Shown: positions 1-6,739, numbered from the stretch's first letter. The stretch: DNA of 6,881 nt from CAXYVC01 sp964292295 (GCA_964292295.1 CAXYVC010000134.1:1-6881), one strand, 5' to 3'. The notes: generated from the sequence alone by a model not told the origin. Made by a program: numbers and translations.

Positions 1-76
1 GCGGGGCCCCACCCCGGTCTGGGACCACAAGAAGGCCGCGCCGCGGGGGGGCCCTTCCGCGGAAGACCGCCGGGAC
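1..76. other. Gene-free region downstream of clpP with GC-rich inverted repeats
   Basis: No gene start is seen on either strand. The minus strand has no ATG here, so a clpX start close behind clpP is absent. CTTCCGCGGAAG (54-65) is a perfect 12-bp palindrome. CCGCGG occurs at 41-46 and 57-62 and could pair around a 10-base loop. There is no T-run, so an intrinsic terminator is not supported, though the hairpins could stabilise the 3' end of the message. Confidence 0.4.
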
Positions 77-673
77 CTAGGGGCGCTCGGAGAGCACCTT
101 GTCGAGGATTCCGTATTCCATCGCCTCCTGGGAGCTCATGAAGTAGTCGCGGTCCATGTCCCGGATGATCTTCTTCACGGGCTGCTCCGTGTGCTTGGCC
201 AGCATCTCGTGCATCATGTCCTTCAGGCGCTGGATCTCCTTGTAGGTGATCTCGATGTCCGAGGCCTGGCCCTGGGCGCCGCCCGAGGGCTGGTGGATCA
301 TGATGCGCGCGTTGGGCAGGGCGAAGCGCTTGCCCTTGGTGCCCGATGCCAGCAGCATGGCGGCCATACTGGCCGCCTGCCCCACGCAGTAGGTGACGAT
401 GTCGTTCTTCACGAACTGCATGGTGTCGTAGATGGCGAGGCCCGCCGTCACGCTGCCGCCGGGGCTGTTGATGTAGATCTGGATGTCCTTGTCCGGGTCC
501 TCGCTCTCCAGGAAGAGCATCTGCGCCACCAGGGCGTTGGCCACACTGTCGTCGATGGCGGTGCCCAGGAAGATGATGTTGTCCTTGAGCAGGCGGCTGT
601 AGATGTCGTAGCTGCGCTCCCCGCGCGGGGTTTCCTCGATGACGATGGGCGGGTAGTAGGCGCGTTCGAACAT
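77..673 (-). CDS. clpP: ATP-dependent Clp protease proteolytic subunit ClpP
   Basis: ClpP is the serine peptidase that forms a two-ring, 14-subunit chamber in the cytoplasm and degrades proteins fed to it by a Clp ATPase (ClpX, ClpA or ClpC). The 198-residue product is full length for the family. Visible landmarks are the N-terminal RGERSYDIYSRLLKDNIIFLG block, the oxyanion-side INSPGGSV segment, and the catalytic triad Ser102 (GQAASMAAM), His127 (MIHQPSGG) and Asp176 (DRDYFMSS), with the standard spacing. The start at 673 is preferred over an in-frame ATG at 697. It has a GAGGAG ribosome binding site 5 bases upstream and matches the usual N-terminus, while 697 has no clear site. It lies 36 bases after nagZ and is probably co-transcribed with it. 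No clpX start is visible in the remaining 76 bases. Identification is firm. Confidence 0.97.
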   Translation of the reverse strand: MFERAYYPPIVIEETPRGERSYDIYSRLLKDNIIFLGTAIDDSVANALVAQMLFLESEDPDKDIQIYINSPGGSVTAGLAIYDTMQFVKNDIVTYCVGQAASMAAMLLASGTKGKRFALPNARIMIHQPSGGAQGQASDIEITYKEIQRLKDMMHEMLAKHTEQPVKKIIRDMDRDYFMSSQEAMEYGILDKVLSERP

Positions 674-678
674 GGATG

Positions 679-684
679 CTCCTC
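679..684 (-). promoter_or_regulatory. Ribosome binding site deciding the clpP start
   Basis: On the minus strand this reads GAGGAG, 5 bases before the ATG at 673. It lies inside the reading frame that would start at 697, so it argues for the shorter 198-residue ClpP rather than the 206-residue form. Confidence 0.7.
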
Positions 685-709
685 GGTCGTCCAGCATAGC
701 GGAAGGGTG

Positions 710-1729
710 TCAGGCCTTCGGCGCGGCCTCGCGCGCCACCTCGTCCGCCCAGGCCCTCCAGGCCCCGCGGTCGAAGGGCGCGGCCTCCCGGGCAAGGCCC
801 CTCCGGAAGGCCCCGAAGCGCTCCAGGGCCGGGCGCACCCGGGCCTCCGGCTGGCGGGCGGCGGCCTCGGCACAGGCCTCCCAGCCTTCCCGGGTCTGGC
901 ACACCAGCAGGGCCATGTGGCCCGCCTCCAGGCAGAGGCGCGCACGGTCCTCCCAGGACCATTCGGCGCAGCCGCCCATCTCCAGGTCATCGGGAAGGAA
1001 GCGCCCCCGGATGCCCCAGGGGTTGGCGGCGACGCTGCCCCGGTGCAGGCTCGCGGGCAGCCCACCGGTGCCCGGCGCGCGCAGGTGCGCCACCATCACC
1101 AGACGCTCCTGGTGCGCCAGCAGGCGGAAGACTTCCAGGTTCCGGGCGATCTGGGCCATGTCCTTCAGCTCCGGAAGCGCCTGGTGGCTGTCCACCGCGG
1201 TACCGCCGAGACCGGGGAAGTGCTTCAGGCAGCCCCGCACGCCCGCGCTCTCCAGGCCGTGCAGGAAGGCCCCCGCGGCCCGGGCCGCCTCCAGCGGTTC
1301 TTCGCTGGCGCAGCGATCGCCCAGGCCGGTGCCCGGCCGGCCGTCCCAGAGGTCCGCCACCGGAGCGAAGTCCACGTGGAAGCCCAGCAGGCGGAGGCCG
1401 CGGCCCCACAGGCTGCCCCAGCGGGCGCACGCCTCGGCGCCTCCGCGGATCCAGACCTCGCGTAGGGGCGGCGTGGGCCCCACCCAGGGCGCGAGGCGCG
1501 ACACGGGGCCGCCCTCCTGGTCCACGGCCACCGCCAGGGGCGCCTCCTGCCCCCAGCGGGCCTGAAGCTCGGCCAGCAGCGCATGGCAGCGCGCGGGCCC
1601 CTCCGCGGGATCCGGGTCCAGGTTGCGGGAGAAAAGGATGACGCCGCCGGGCCGGAAACCCGGGTCTGCGGCGTCCGCATCGCGGCCGTTCAGGCCGGTC
1701 CAGAGCAGGGCGTGGGCTGGGCTGTTCAT
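710..1729 (-). CDS. nagZ: Beta-N-acetylhexosaminidase NagZ (glycoside hydrolase family 3)
   Basis: NagZ removes N-acetylglucosamine from GlcNAc-anhydromuramyl peptides in the cytoplasm during peptidoglycan recycling. The product is 339 residues, the usual size for the single-domain form, with no signal peptide. Family landmarks in order are GGVILFSRN (28-36), DQEGGPVSRL (70-79), the signature KHFPGLGGTAVDSH (169-182) and PDDLEMGG (246-253). His182 of the DSH motif is the expected acid/base, and Asp247 is the likely nucleophile by alignment with the (S/T)D-x-L-x-M motif. Leu replaces the more common His in KHFPG(H/L)G, which the family allows. The ATG follows the preceding regulator stop by 13 bases, with GGGAG 4 bases before it. 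In some bacteria NagZ products feed beta-lactamase induction, but no ampR or ampC is present here. A family 3 enzyme with other beta-hexosaminide substrates is possible but less likely. Confidence 0.93.
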   Translation of the reverse strand: MNSPAHALLWTGLNGRDADAADPGFRPGGVILFSRNLDPDPAEGPARCHALLAELQARWGQEAPLAVAVDQEGGPVSRLAPWVGPTPPLREVWIRGGAEACARWGSLWGRGLRLLGFHVDFAPVADLWDGRPGTGLGDRCASEEPLEAARAAGAFLHGLESAGVRGCLKHFPGLGGTAVDSHQALPELKDMAQIARNLEVFRLLAHQERLVMVAHLRAPGTGGLPASLHRGSVAANPWGIRGRFLPDDLEMGGCAEWSWEDRARLCLEAGHMALLVCQTREGWEACAEAAARQPEARVRPALERFGAFRRGLAREAAPFDRGAWRAWADEVAREAAPKA

Positions 1730-1742
1730 GGGGCTCCCGGCT

Positions 1743-2642
1743 TCAGGCGCGGCCCAGGGCCCGGGCCACCTCGGCGGAGGCGAAGGCCTTCAGGCGGCGC
1801 AGGGCGTGCAGGGCGGCGGCCACCTGACGCACCCACAGGACGAAGGCCGGGGCCTCGGGCTGGAAGGTGCTGCGGGTCTCGAAGCCGAGCACGAGGCAGG
1901 CCTGCAGGTGCTTCTGGGCGCGCAGGGGCACCAGGAAACCGTCCGGATACCAGCCGTCCCACTCGCGGAGTTCCAGGCCGCCCGGAGGAGGCAGGGGGCG
2001 CGCGGCGCTCCAGGGCCGGGGCCCATCCTGCACCAGGGGCAGCCATCCCTCGCCCCGGGGCATCAGCAGCGCCATGCCCGCGGGCGTCCAGCGCTGGCGG
2101 AGATGCTCCAGGAAGGGGGCCACCGCGGCGGCCTCGTCCGTGGCCAGGAGGGACTGGCAGAGCAGCTCGTTCAGCTGGAGGCTCTCGTCGTGGAAGGCCT
2201 TGAACTCCGCCACGCGGGCCACCACCCGGGCCTCCAGCTCCTTCTGGTAGGCCTCCACCTGCCGCAGGGTGCGTGCGTGGTCCAGGGCGCGGTCCAGCAC
2301 CGCCTCCAGCTCCGCGACCTTGAAGGGCTTCTGCACGAAGTCGTAGGCCCCGCGCTTCAGGGCCTCGACGGCCATGGGGAGGCTGGCGTAGCCCGTGATG
2401 AGCACGCAGAGCGTCCTCGGATCCCGGGCCTTCACCGCGGCCAGCAGATCCAGGCCGGAGGGCCCCCCGGGCATGTGGAAGTCGGTCACGATGACCGGGA
2501 AGTGGGCCTGCTCCAGGAGCGCCAGGGCGCGGTCGGCACCCTCGGCCTCCTCCACCGCGTAGCCGTCCTCCTGCAGGCTCTCGCGGAGGGCGGCCCGAAG
2601 GTCGGGCTCGTCATCCACCAGCAGGATCGTTTCCGGAGTCAT
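1743..2642 (-). CDS. Response regulator, receiver domain plus GAF-like C-terminal region
   Basis: This 299-residue protein begins with a complete phosphoacceptor receiver domain (about 4-122). The acidic pair is Asp10/Asp11, the phosphorylation site Asp54 (VTDFHMPGG), the switch Thr83 (ITGYA) and the conserved Lys105 (QKPFK). A charged helical linker follows (about 123-160). The rest (about 165-285) looks like a degenerate GAF fold: alternating strands such as GMALLMP and GFLVPLRAQKHLQACLVLGF, then a closing helix (WVRQVAAALHALRRL). That domain call is by pattern only. I see no helix-turn-helix, GGDEF, EAL or kinase motifs, so the output is unknown and may be protein binding or ligand sensing. 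The receiver and linker are about 57% identical, without gaps, to the neighbouring HD-GYP regulator, pointing to tandem duplication. The start follows the upstream stop by 9 bases, with a GAGGGG ribosome binding site overlapping that stop codon. No sensor kinase lies in the window. Confidence 0.88.
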   Translation of the reverse strand: MTPETILLVDDEPDLRAALRESLQEDGYAVEEAEGADRALALLEQAHFPVIVTDFHMPGGPSGLDLLAAVKARDPRTLCVLITGYASLPMAVEALKRGAYDFVQKPFKVAELEAVLDRALDHARTLRQVEAYQKELEARVVARVAEFKAFHDESLQLNELLCQSLLATDEAAAVAPFLEHLRQRWTPAGMALLMPRGEGWLPLVQDGPRPWSAARPLPPPGGLELREWDGWYPDGFLVPLRAQKHLQACLVLGFETRSTFQPEAPAFVLWVRQVAAALHALRRLKAFASAEVARALGRA

Positions 2643-2651
2643 CGGCGCCCC

Positions 2652-4070
2652 TCAGACGCGGAAGCGCGAGATGGTGAGTTCGAAGATCTTGGCATCCATG
2701 AATATTCTTAGCGCTTCCGCGTCCAGAAGGCCAGCCTTCGCCTCGTCCTCGAGGATCTGGAGGCTCTTCGGCACGCTCACCGCGGCCTTGTAGGGGCGGT
2801 CGCTGGCCACCAGCGCGTCGTACACGTCCGCGATGGCCATGAGCTTGCTCTGGACCGGGATCTGCTCGGACACGAGGCCCCGGGGGTAGCCGCGGCCGTT
2901 GAGGCGCTCGTGGTGGGCATAGGCGATCTCGGGGAGGTCCTTCAGGCCCCCGGTCCAGGGGATCTGGCGCAGGAAGCGGAAGGTGTGGGTGACGTGGCTG
3001 TTGATCTCCTCCCGCTCCTCCTCGCTGAGGCTGCCCTTCGGGATGCGCAGCGCGGCGATATCCCCCGGCTCGAAGATGCGCTGGGCCTCCCCCCCGTGGT
3101 GCACGAACTCCAGGCTCTCCAGCTCGTCCATCTGCTCCGCGATTTCGAGGGGCAGCACCGTGGGCTCGTTGCAGCGCTGCACCAGCTCCACCAGGCGGCG
3201 GCTCTCGGCGCGGCGCGCCTGCAGCAGCGCGTGGAAGGGCGCGGCGTCCTTCGGGGCGCCCTCGTCCCAGGCGCGCGTCATCAGCTCAAGGACGATCTCC
3301 AGGTCCCGCTGGTACAGGCGCTGGAGGATGCGGTCCAGCCGGTCCGGCTGGAGCTTCTTCGCCTTCACCAGCACCTCTTCGCGCACGCCCACCTTCCCGA
3401 AGTCGTGGAGCAGGCCGGCGTAGCGGACCTCCTTGAGCTGCTGTTCCGTGAAGTGGACGGCCCCGTACGGCCCCGTGGGCGTGGCGTTCACGGCCTCGCC
3501 GAGGGCCACCGTCAGGTCCGCCACGCGGCTGCTGTGGCCGCTGGTGCTGGGGTCCCGCGCCTCGATCGCGGTCACGGAGGCCTGCACGAAGCCCTCGAAG
3601 AGCTTCTCGATGTCCTCCTTGAGCTGCAGGATCTCCGCCGTGCGCTCCATCACCATCTCCTCCAGACGGCTCTGGTACGCCTCGTTCTCCCGGCGGATGT
3701 TGTAGTGGTCCAGGGCCCGCAGCAGGCTGGCCTCCAGCTCGGCCAGCTTGAAGGGCTTCTGGATGAAGTCGTAGGCGCCCCGCTTGAGGGCCTGGATGGC
3801 CGCCTCGGTGGTGGCGTAGCCCGTCATCAGGATCGTGAAGGTCCTGGGATCCTGCTCCTTCACGCGGTGCAGCAGATCCAGCCCTGAAAGGCCGCCCGGC
3901 ATGTTGAGGTCCGTGAAGATGATGGCGTAGTGCTGGCGCGCCACGAGCTCCAGCGCCGCCTCGGCGCTCTCGGCCCCGTCCGCCTGGTAGTCCATGGACT
4001 GGAGCGCCTCCACCAGGAGGGCCCGGAAGTCGGATTCGTCATCCACGATCAGGATGCGGGGCTGGCTCAT
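2652..4070 (-). CDS. Response regulator with HD-GYP domain (predicted cyclic di-GMP phosphodiesterase)
   Basis: The 472-residue product has a receiver domain (about 4-122; Asp10/Asp11, phosphosite Asp54, Thr83, Lys105), a helical linker (about 123-160) and an HD-GYP domain (about 160-470). HD-GYP proteins of the RpfG type hydrolyse cyclic di-GMP and so affect motility and biofilm. Expected metal ligands are visible: His179 (TSGHSSRV), His222-Asp223 (LLHDFGKVGV), His359 (INSHVTHTF), His386-His387 (YAHHERLNGRGYP) and Asp415 (AIADVYDAL). The GYP motif is at 394-396. The residue four before His179 is Ser175; in trinuclear enzymes such as PmGH I recall a Glu there, so a two-metal site is more likely. 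An insertion of about 110 residues (roughly 240-345) separates the HD helix from the KGSLSEEE/His359 segment. Asn391 replaces the usual Asp before GxGYP. It begins a four-gene run; its own ribosome binding site is weak. Activity is predicted, not shown. Confidence 0.93.
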   Translation of the reverse strand: MSQPRILIVDDESDFRALLVEALQSMDYQADGAESAEAALELVARQHYAIIFTDLNMPGGLSGLDLLHRVKEQDPRTFTILMTGYATTEAAIQALKRGAYDFIQKPFKLAELEASLLRALDHYNIRRENEAYQSRLEEMVMERTAEILQLKEDIEKLFEGFVQASVTAIEARDPSTSGHSSRVADLTVALGEAVNATPTGPYGAVHFTEQQLKEVRYAGLLHDFGKVGVREEVLVKAKKLQPDRLDRILQRLYQRDLEIVLELMTRAWDEGAPKDAAPFHALLQARRAESRRLVELVQRCNEPTVLPLEIAEQMDELESLEFVHHGGEAQRIFEPGDIAALRIPKGSLSEEEREEINSHVTHTFRFLRQIPWTGGLKDLPEIAYAHHERLNGRGYPRGLVSEQIPVQSKLMAIADVYDALVASDRPYKAAVSVPKSLQILEDEAKAGLLDAEALRIFMDAKIFELTISRFRV

Positions 4071-4090
4071 GAGGGGTTCCAGAACCCCAT
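4067..4090 (-). other. Possible 7-codon leader ORF overlapping the HD-GYP regulator start
   Basis: On the minus strand an ATG at 4090-4088 opens a reading frame encoding MGFWNPS. Its TGA (4069-4067) overlaps the ATG of the HD-GYP regulator as ATGA. An AAGG lies about 8 bases upstream. Its second to sixth codons coincide with the palindrome at 4073-4088. Stop/start overlap of this kind often couples translation. So short an ORF can easily occur by chance, and it would be used only by transcripts starting upstream of 4090, such as read-through from clpB. Confidence 0.2.
4073..4088. repeat. 16-bp near-perfect palindrome just upstream of the HD-GYP regulator
   Basis: The sequence GGGGTTC-CA-GAACCCC has 7-bp arms, all matching, around a 2-base centre, and ends two bases before the start codon at 4070. 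As DNA it resembles an operator for a dimeric regulator. As RNA on the minus strand it could form a 6-bp stem with a CUGG loop next to the start codon, which would hinder or shape ribosome binding. It would overlap the transcription start predicted from the candidate promoter at 4091-4119. The symmetry is seen directly; either function is inference. Confidence 0.55.
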
Positions 4091-4119
4091 CCTATCGACC
4101 TTCGGGGGCCCGTGGTCAA
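4091..4119 (-). promoter_or_regulatory. Candidate promoter for the four-gene operon
   Basis: On the minus strand TTGACC (4114-4119) resembles a -35 box (5 of 6). It is followed after 17 bases by GATAGG (4091-4096), a poor -10 box (3 of 6). A start of transcription about 7 bases further on would fall inside the palindrome at 4073-4088. The -35 match and spacing are good and the -10 weak, so it may need an activator or be fortuitous. Read-through from clpB is the alternative source of transcripts. Confidence 0.35.
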
Positions 4120-4137
4120 GAACCCGCAGCCACGGCC
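4107..4137. other. Imperfect inverted repeat downstream of clpB
   Basis: CCGTGG (4110-4115) and CCACGG (4130-4135) form a 6-bp stem around a 14-base loop, extendable outward with one bulge. It follows the clpB stop by about 20 bases but has no T-run on the minus strand, so it is not a convincing intrinsic terminator. It overlaps the candidate -35 box of the downstream operon. At this GC content such stems are common. Confidence 0.25.
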
Positions 4138-4154
4138 GGAGGGCCTGGAAGGCG

Positions 4155-6728
4155 CTACTGGGGCGCCAGGGGAACGACGCCCAGGCCTCCCCCCTCCACC
4201 CGGAGCTCGGCCACGGCGCCGGGAAGGAGGCGCCCCTCCAGCACCAAGCGGCTCAGGGGATTCACCACCGCCTGCTGCACCAGGCGCTTCAGGGGGCGGG
4301 CGCCGTACTGGGGATCGAAGCCCTCCTTCGCCAGCCAGTCCAGGGCCTCCTCCCGCACGTGGAGGCCCAGGCGGCGCTCCGCCAGGAGGCCCTCCACCCG
4401 GCGCAGCTGGATGGCCGCCACGGCGCGCAGGTGGGAAGCCTCCAGGGCGCGGAAGGTCACCACCTCGTCCACCCGGTTCAGGAATTCGGGCCGGAAGTGC
4501 GCGCGCAGGGCGCCCTGAACCTCCTCCCGGACCCTGGCCGCGTCGCCCCCCGCCCCGAAGATGGCCGCGCTGCCCACGTTGCTGGTCATGATCAGCAGGG
4601 CGTTGCGGAAGCTCACCGTGCGGCCGTGGCCGTCCGTCAGGCGGCCGTCCTCCAGCACCTGAAGGAAGAGGTCGAAGATGCGCGGGTGGGCCTTCTCCAT
4701 CTCGTCCAGGAGCACCACGCAATAGGGGCGGCGGCGCACCGCCTCCGTGAGGCGCCCGCCCTCCTCGTAGCCCACGTAGCCGGGTGCCGCGCCGATGAGG
4801 CGCGTGGCGTCGGCCTCGTGGGTGAATTCGCTCATGTCGATGCGCACCAGGGCGTTCTCGTCGTCGAAGAGCGCCTCCGCCAGGGCGCGCGCCACCTCGG
4901 TCTTGCCCACGCCCGTGGGCCCCAGGAAGAGGAAGCCGCCGATGGGGCGCGGCGGGTCCGAAAGACCCGCTCGGCTGCGGCGCAGGGCGTCCGCGATGGC
5001 CTCCAGGGCGGGGTCCTGGCCGACCACGCGCTCCCGCAGGCGGGCCTCGAGGCTCAGCAGCTTGGCGGCCTCACCCTCCAGGAGCTTGGCCACGGGAATG
5101 CCCGTCCACTTGGCCACCACCGCAGCCACGTCCTCCTCGCCCACCTCCAGGCGCAGCAGGGCGTCCTCCCGCCTTGACGCCTGCTCCAGCTCCCGCGCCA
5201 GATCCGGCAGCTCGCCGTATTCCAGGCGGCTGGCCCGCTCGTAGTCCCCCTTCGCCTTGGCCTGCTCCAGTTCCAGGCGCAGCGCCTCCAGGCGCTTCTG
5301 GCGCTCCCGCAGAGCCTCGACGGCCTTCCGCTCGCCCTCCCACTGGGCGTTGAGGCGCGACAGCTCCTCGCCCAGGGCGGCCAGCTCCGCATCGAGCTCC
5401 TCCAGGCGCGCGCGGCTCGCGGCGTCGTGCTCCCGGGCCAGGGCGTGCCGTTCCAGCTCCAGCTGCATGCGCCGCCGCTGGCGCAGGTCGATGGCCTCGG
5501 GCCGGCTGTCGATCTGGATGCGCAGGCTCGAGGCGGCCTCGTCCATGAGGTCTACCGCCTTGTCCGGCAGGAAGCGGTCCGCGATGTAGCGGGTGGAGAG
5601 GTGCACCGCCTCCACCAGCGCCGCGTCCCGGATGCGCACGCCGTGGTGCTTCTCGTAGCGTTCCTTCAGGCCCCGCAGGATGCTCACCGCGTCCTCGGGG
5701 GAAGGTTCCTCCACGCGCACGGGCTGGAAGCGCCGCTCCAGGGCCGCGTCCTTCTCGATGTGCTGGCGGTACTCGTCCAGCGTCGTGGCGCCGATGCAGC
5801 GCAGGTCGCCCCGGGCCAGGGCGGGCTTCAGCAGGTTGGCGGCGTCCATGGCGCCGTCCGTCTTGCCCGCACCCACCAGCAGGTGCAGCTCGTCGATGAA
5901 GAGGACGATGCGGCCCTCGGCACGCTCCACCTCCTGGATGACGCCCTTCAGCCGCTCCTCGAACTGGCCACGGTACTGGGCGCCCGCCACCAGCGCCCCC
6001 ATGTCCAGCGCCAGGACGCGCAGGCCGCGCAGGCTCTCCGGCACATCGCCCTTGGAGATGCGCTGGGCCAGGCCCTCCACGATGGCCGTCTTGCCCACGC
6101 CGGGCTCGCCGATGAGCACCGGGTTGTTCTTGGTGCGGCGGCTGAGCACCTGGAGCACCCGGCGGATCTCCTCGTCCCGGCCGATGACCGGATCCAGCTT
6201 CCCCGTTTCCGCCAGGGCCGTGAGGTCCTTGGCATATTTCTCCAGACTGGCGAAACGCTCCTCGGCCCGCTCGTCCTCCACCCGGGAGCCCTTCCGGGCC
6301 TCGGCCAGGGCGCCCTCCAGGGCCTTCCGGGAGAGTCCGAAGCGGTCCAGGAGCTTCCGCGCGTCGGTGGGAGCGTTGGTGAAGGCGAGAAGCATCGCAT
6401 CCGTCGCCAGGAAGCGGTCCCCCAAGCCGCGGCCCGTATCGCTGGCTAGGCCCAGGAAGCTCCGGAAGGCCGGCCCCGGCTGAGGCTCGGAGCCGCCCAC
6501 GGCCCGCGGGAGGGCCGACACCAGCCCCTCGGCGGCCTCCTGGAAACCCCGGAAGGCCTCCGGCGCCAGGCCGGCCTTCTCCAGCAGGGGCCGCAGGCCC
6601 GCCTCGGGCGCCAGCAGCGCCGCGAAGAGGTGCACGGGCAGGAGCTCTGCATGGCCCGCCTCCGCCGCCCGGTTCCGGGCGGCAAGCAGGACCTCGTTGG
6701 CGCGCTGGGTCAGGGGAAGCAGGGACAT
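4155..6728 (-). CDS. clpB: ATP-dependent chaperone ClpB (protein disaggregase)
   Basis: ClpB is a cytoplasmic hexameric AAA+ machine that, with DnaK, pulls polypeptides out of aggregates after stress. The product is 857 residues, the same length as E. coli ClpB. In order it has an N-domain of two Clp-N repeats (about 1-145); NBD1 with Walker A GEPGVGKT (207-214), Walker B VLFIDE (275-280), pore Tyr252 and arginine finger ERRF (331-334); a coiled-coil middle domain (about 400-530); and NBD2 with Walker A GPTGVGKT (603-610), Walker B VVLLDE (671-676), pore Tyr651, arginine finger Arg752 (EFLNRVDE) and sensor-2 GARPLKR (809-815). The middle domain separates it from ClpA and ClpC. Differences from the usual sequence are Gln251 in place of Lys before the pore Tyr, and an altered stretch just before pore loop 2 (THEADATRLIGAAPGYVG, 636-653). 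It has its own promoter and a GGAGGT ribosome binding site 5 bases before the ATG. Confidence 0.97.
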   Translation of the reverse strand: MSLLPLTQRANEVLLAARNRAAEAGHAELLPVHLFAALLAPEAGLRPLLEKAGLAPEAFRGFQEAAEGLVSALPRAVGGSEPQPGPAFRSFLGLASDTGRGLGDRFLATDAMLLAFTNAPTDARKLLDRFGLSRKALEGALAEARKGSRVEDERAEERFASLEKYAKDLTALAETGKLDPVIGRDEEIRRVLQVLSRRTKNNPVLIGEPGVGKTAIVEGLAQRISKGDVPESLRGLRVLALDMGALVAGAQYRGQFEERLKGVIQEVERAEGRIVLFIDELHLLVGAGKTDGAMDAANLLKPALARGDLRCIGATTLDEYRQHIEKDAALERRFQPVRVEEPSPEDAVSILRGLKERYEKHHGVRIRDAALVEAVHLSTRYIADRFLPDKAVDLMDEAASSLRIQIDSRPEAIDLRQRRRMQLELERHALAREHDAASRARLEELDAELAALGEELSRLNAQWEGERKAVEALRERQKRLEALRLELEQAKAKGDYERASRLEYGELPDLARELEQASRREDALLRLEVGEEDVAAVVAKWTGIPVAKLLEGEAAKLLSLEARLRERVVGQDPALEAIADALRRSRAGLSDPPRPIGGFLFLGPTGVGKTEVARALAEALFDDENALVRIDMSEFTHEADATRLIGAAPGYVGYEEGGRLTEAVRRRPYCVVLLDEMEKAHPRIFDLFLQVLEDGRLTDGHGRTVSFRNALLIMTSNVGSAAIFGAGGDAARVREEVQGALRAHFRPEFLNRVDEVVTFRALEASHLRAVAAIQLRRVEGLLAERRLGLHVREEALDWLAKEGFDPQYGARPLKRLVQQAVVNPLSRLVLEGRLLPGAVAELRVEGGGLGVVPLAPQ
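6279..6295 (-). promoter_or_regulatory. Possible internal translation start for a short ClpB
   Basis: Codon 150 of clpB is GTG (6281-6279, Val150 in GSRVEDER). GGAAGG (6290-6295) lies 8 bases upstream of it. E. coli ClpB is known to use an internal GTG at codon 149 to make a form lacking the N-domain. The position and codon here match that arrangement; use is inferred. The short product would be 708 residues. Confidence 0.4.
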
Positions 6729-6733
6729 GGGAG

Positions 6734-6739
6734 ACCTCC
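6734..6739 (-). promoter_or_regulatory. Strong ribosome binding site of clpB
   Basis: On the minus strand this reads GGAGGT, 5 bases before the ATG at 6728. It is the strongest Shine-Dalgarno match seen in the window and fixes the clpB start. Confidence 0.8.

Noticed and set aside
1..76. Start of clpX or the end of a convergent plus-strand gene
   Set aside because: The minus strand has no ATG here and its GTG codons open no ClpX-like sequence; the plus frames give no recognisable protein tail.
674..697. Longer clpP starting at 697 with eight extra residues
   Set aside because: The ATG at 697 lacks a clear ribosome binding site, whereas the one at 673 has GAGGAG 5 bases upstream and gives the usual ClpP N-terminus.
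191..1465. Long plus-strand open frame of 424 codons opposite clpP and nagZ
   Set aside because: It lies wholly opposite two well-identified genes, its product is low-complexity and His/Ala/Gly/Leu/Val-rich, and no family is recognisable. In GC-rich DNA stops are rare in antisense frames.
3930..5177. Plus-strand open frame of 415 codons crossing the clpB/HD-GYP gap
   Set aside because: It is antisense to ClpB and the receiver domain and has no recognisable family motif. It stays open across the 84-base gap only because that gap is also GC-rich.
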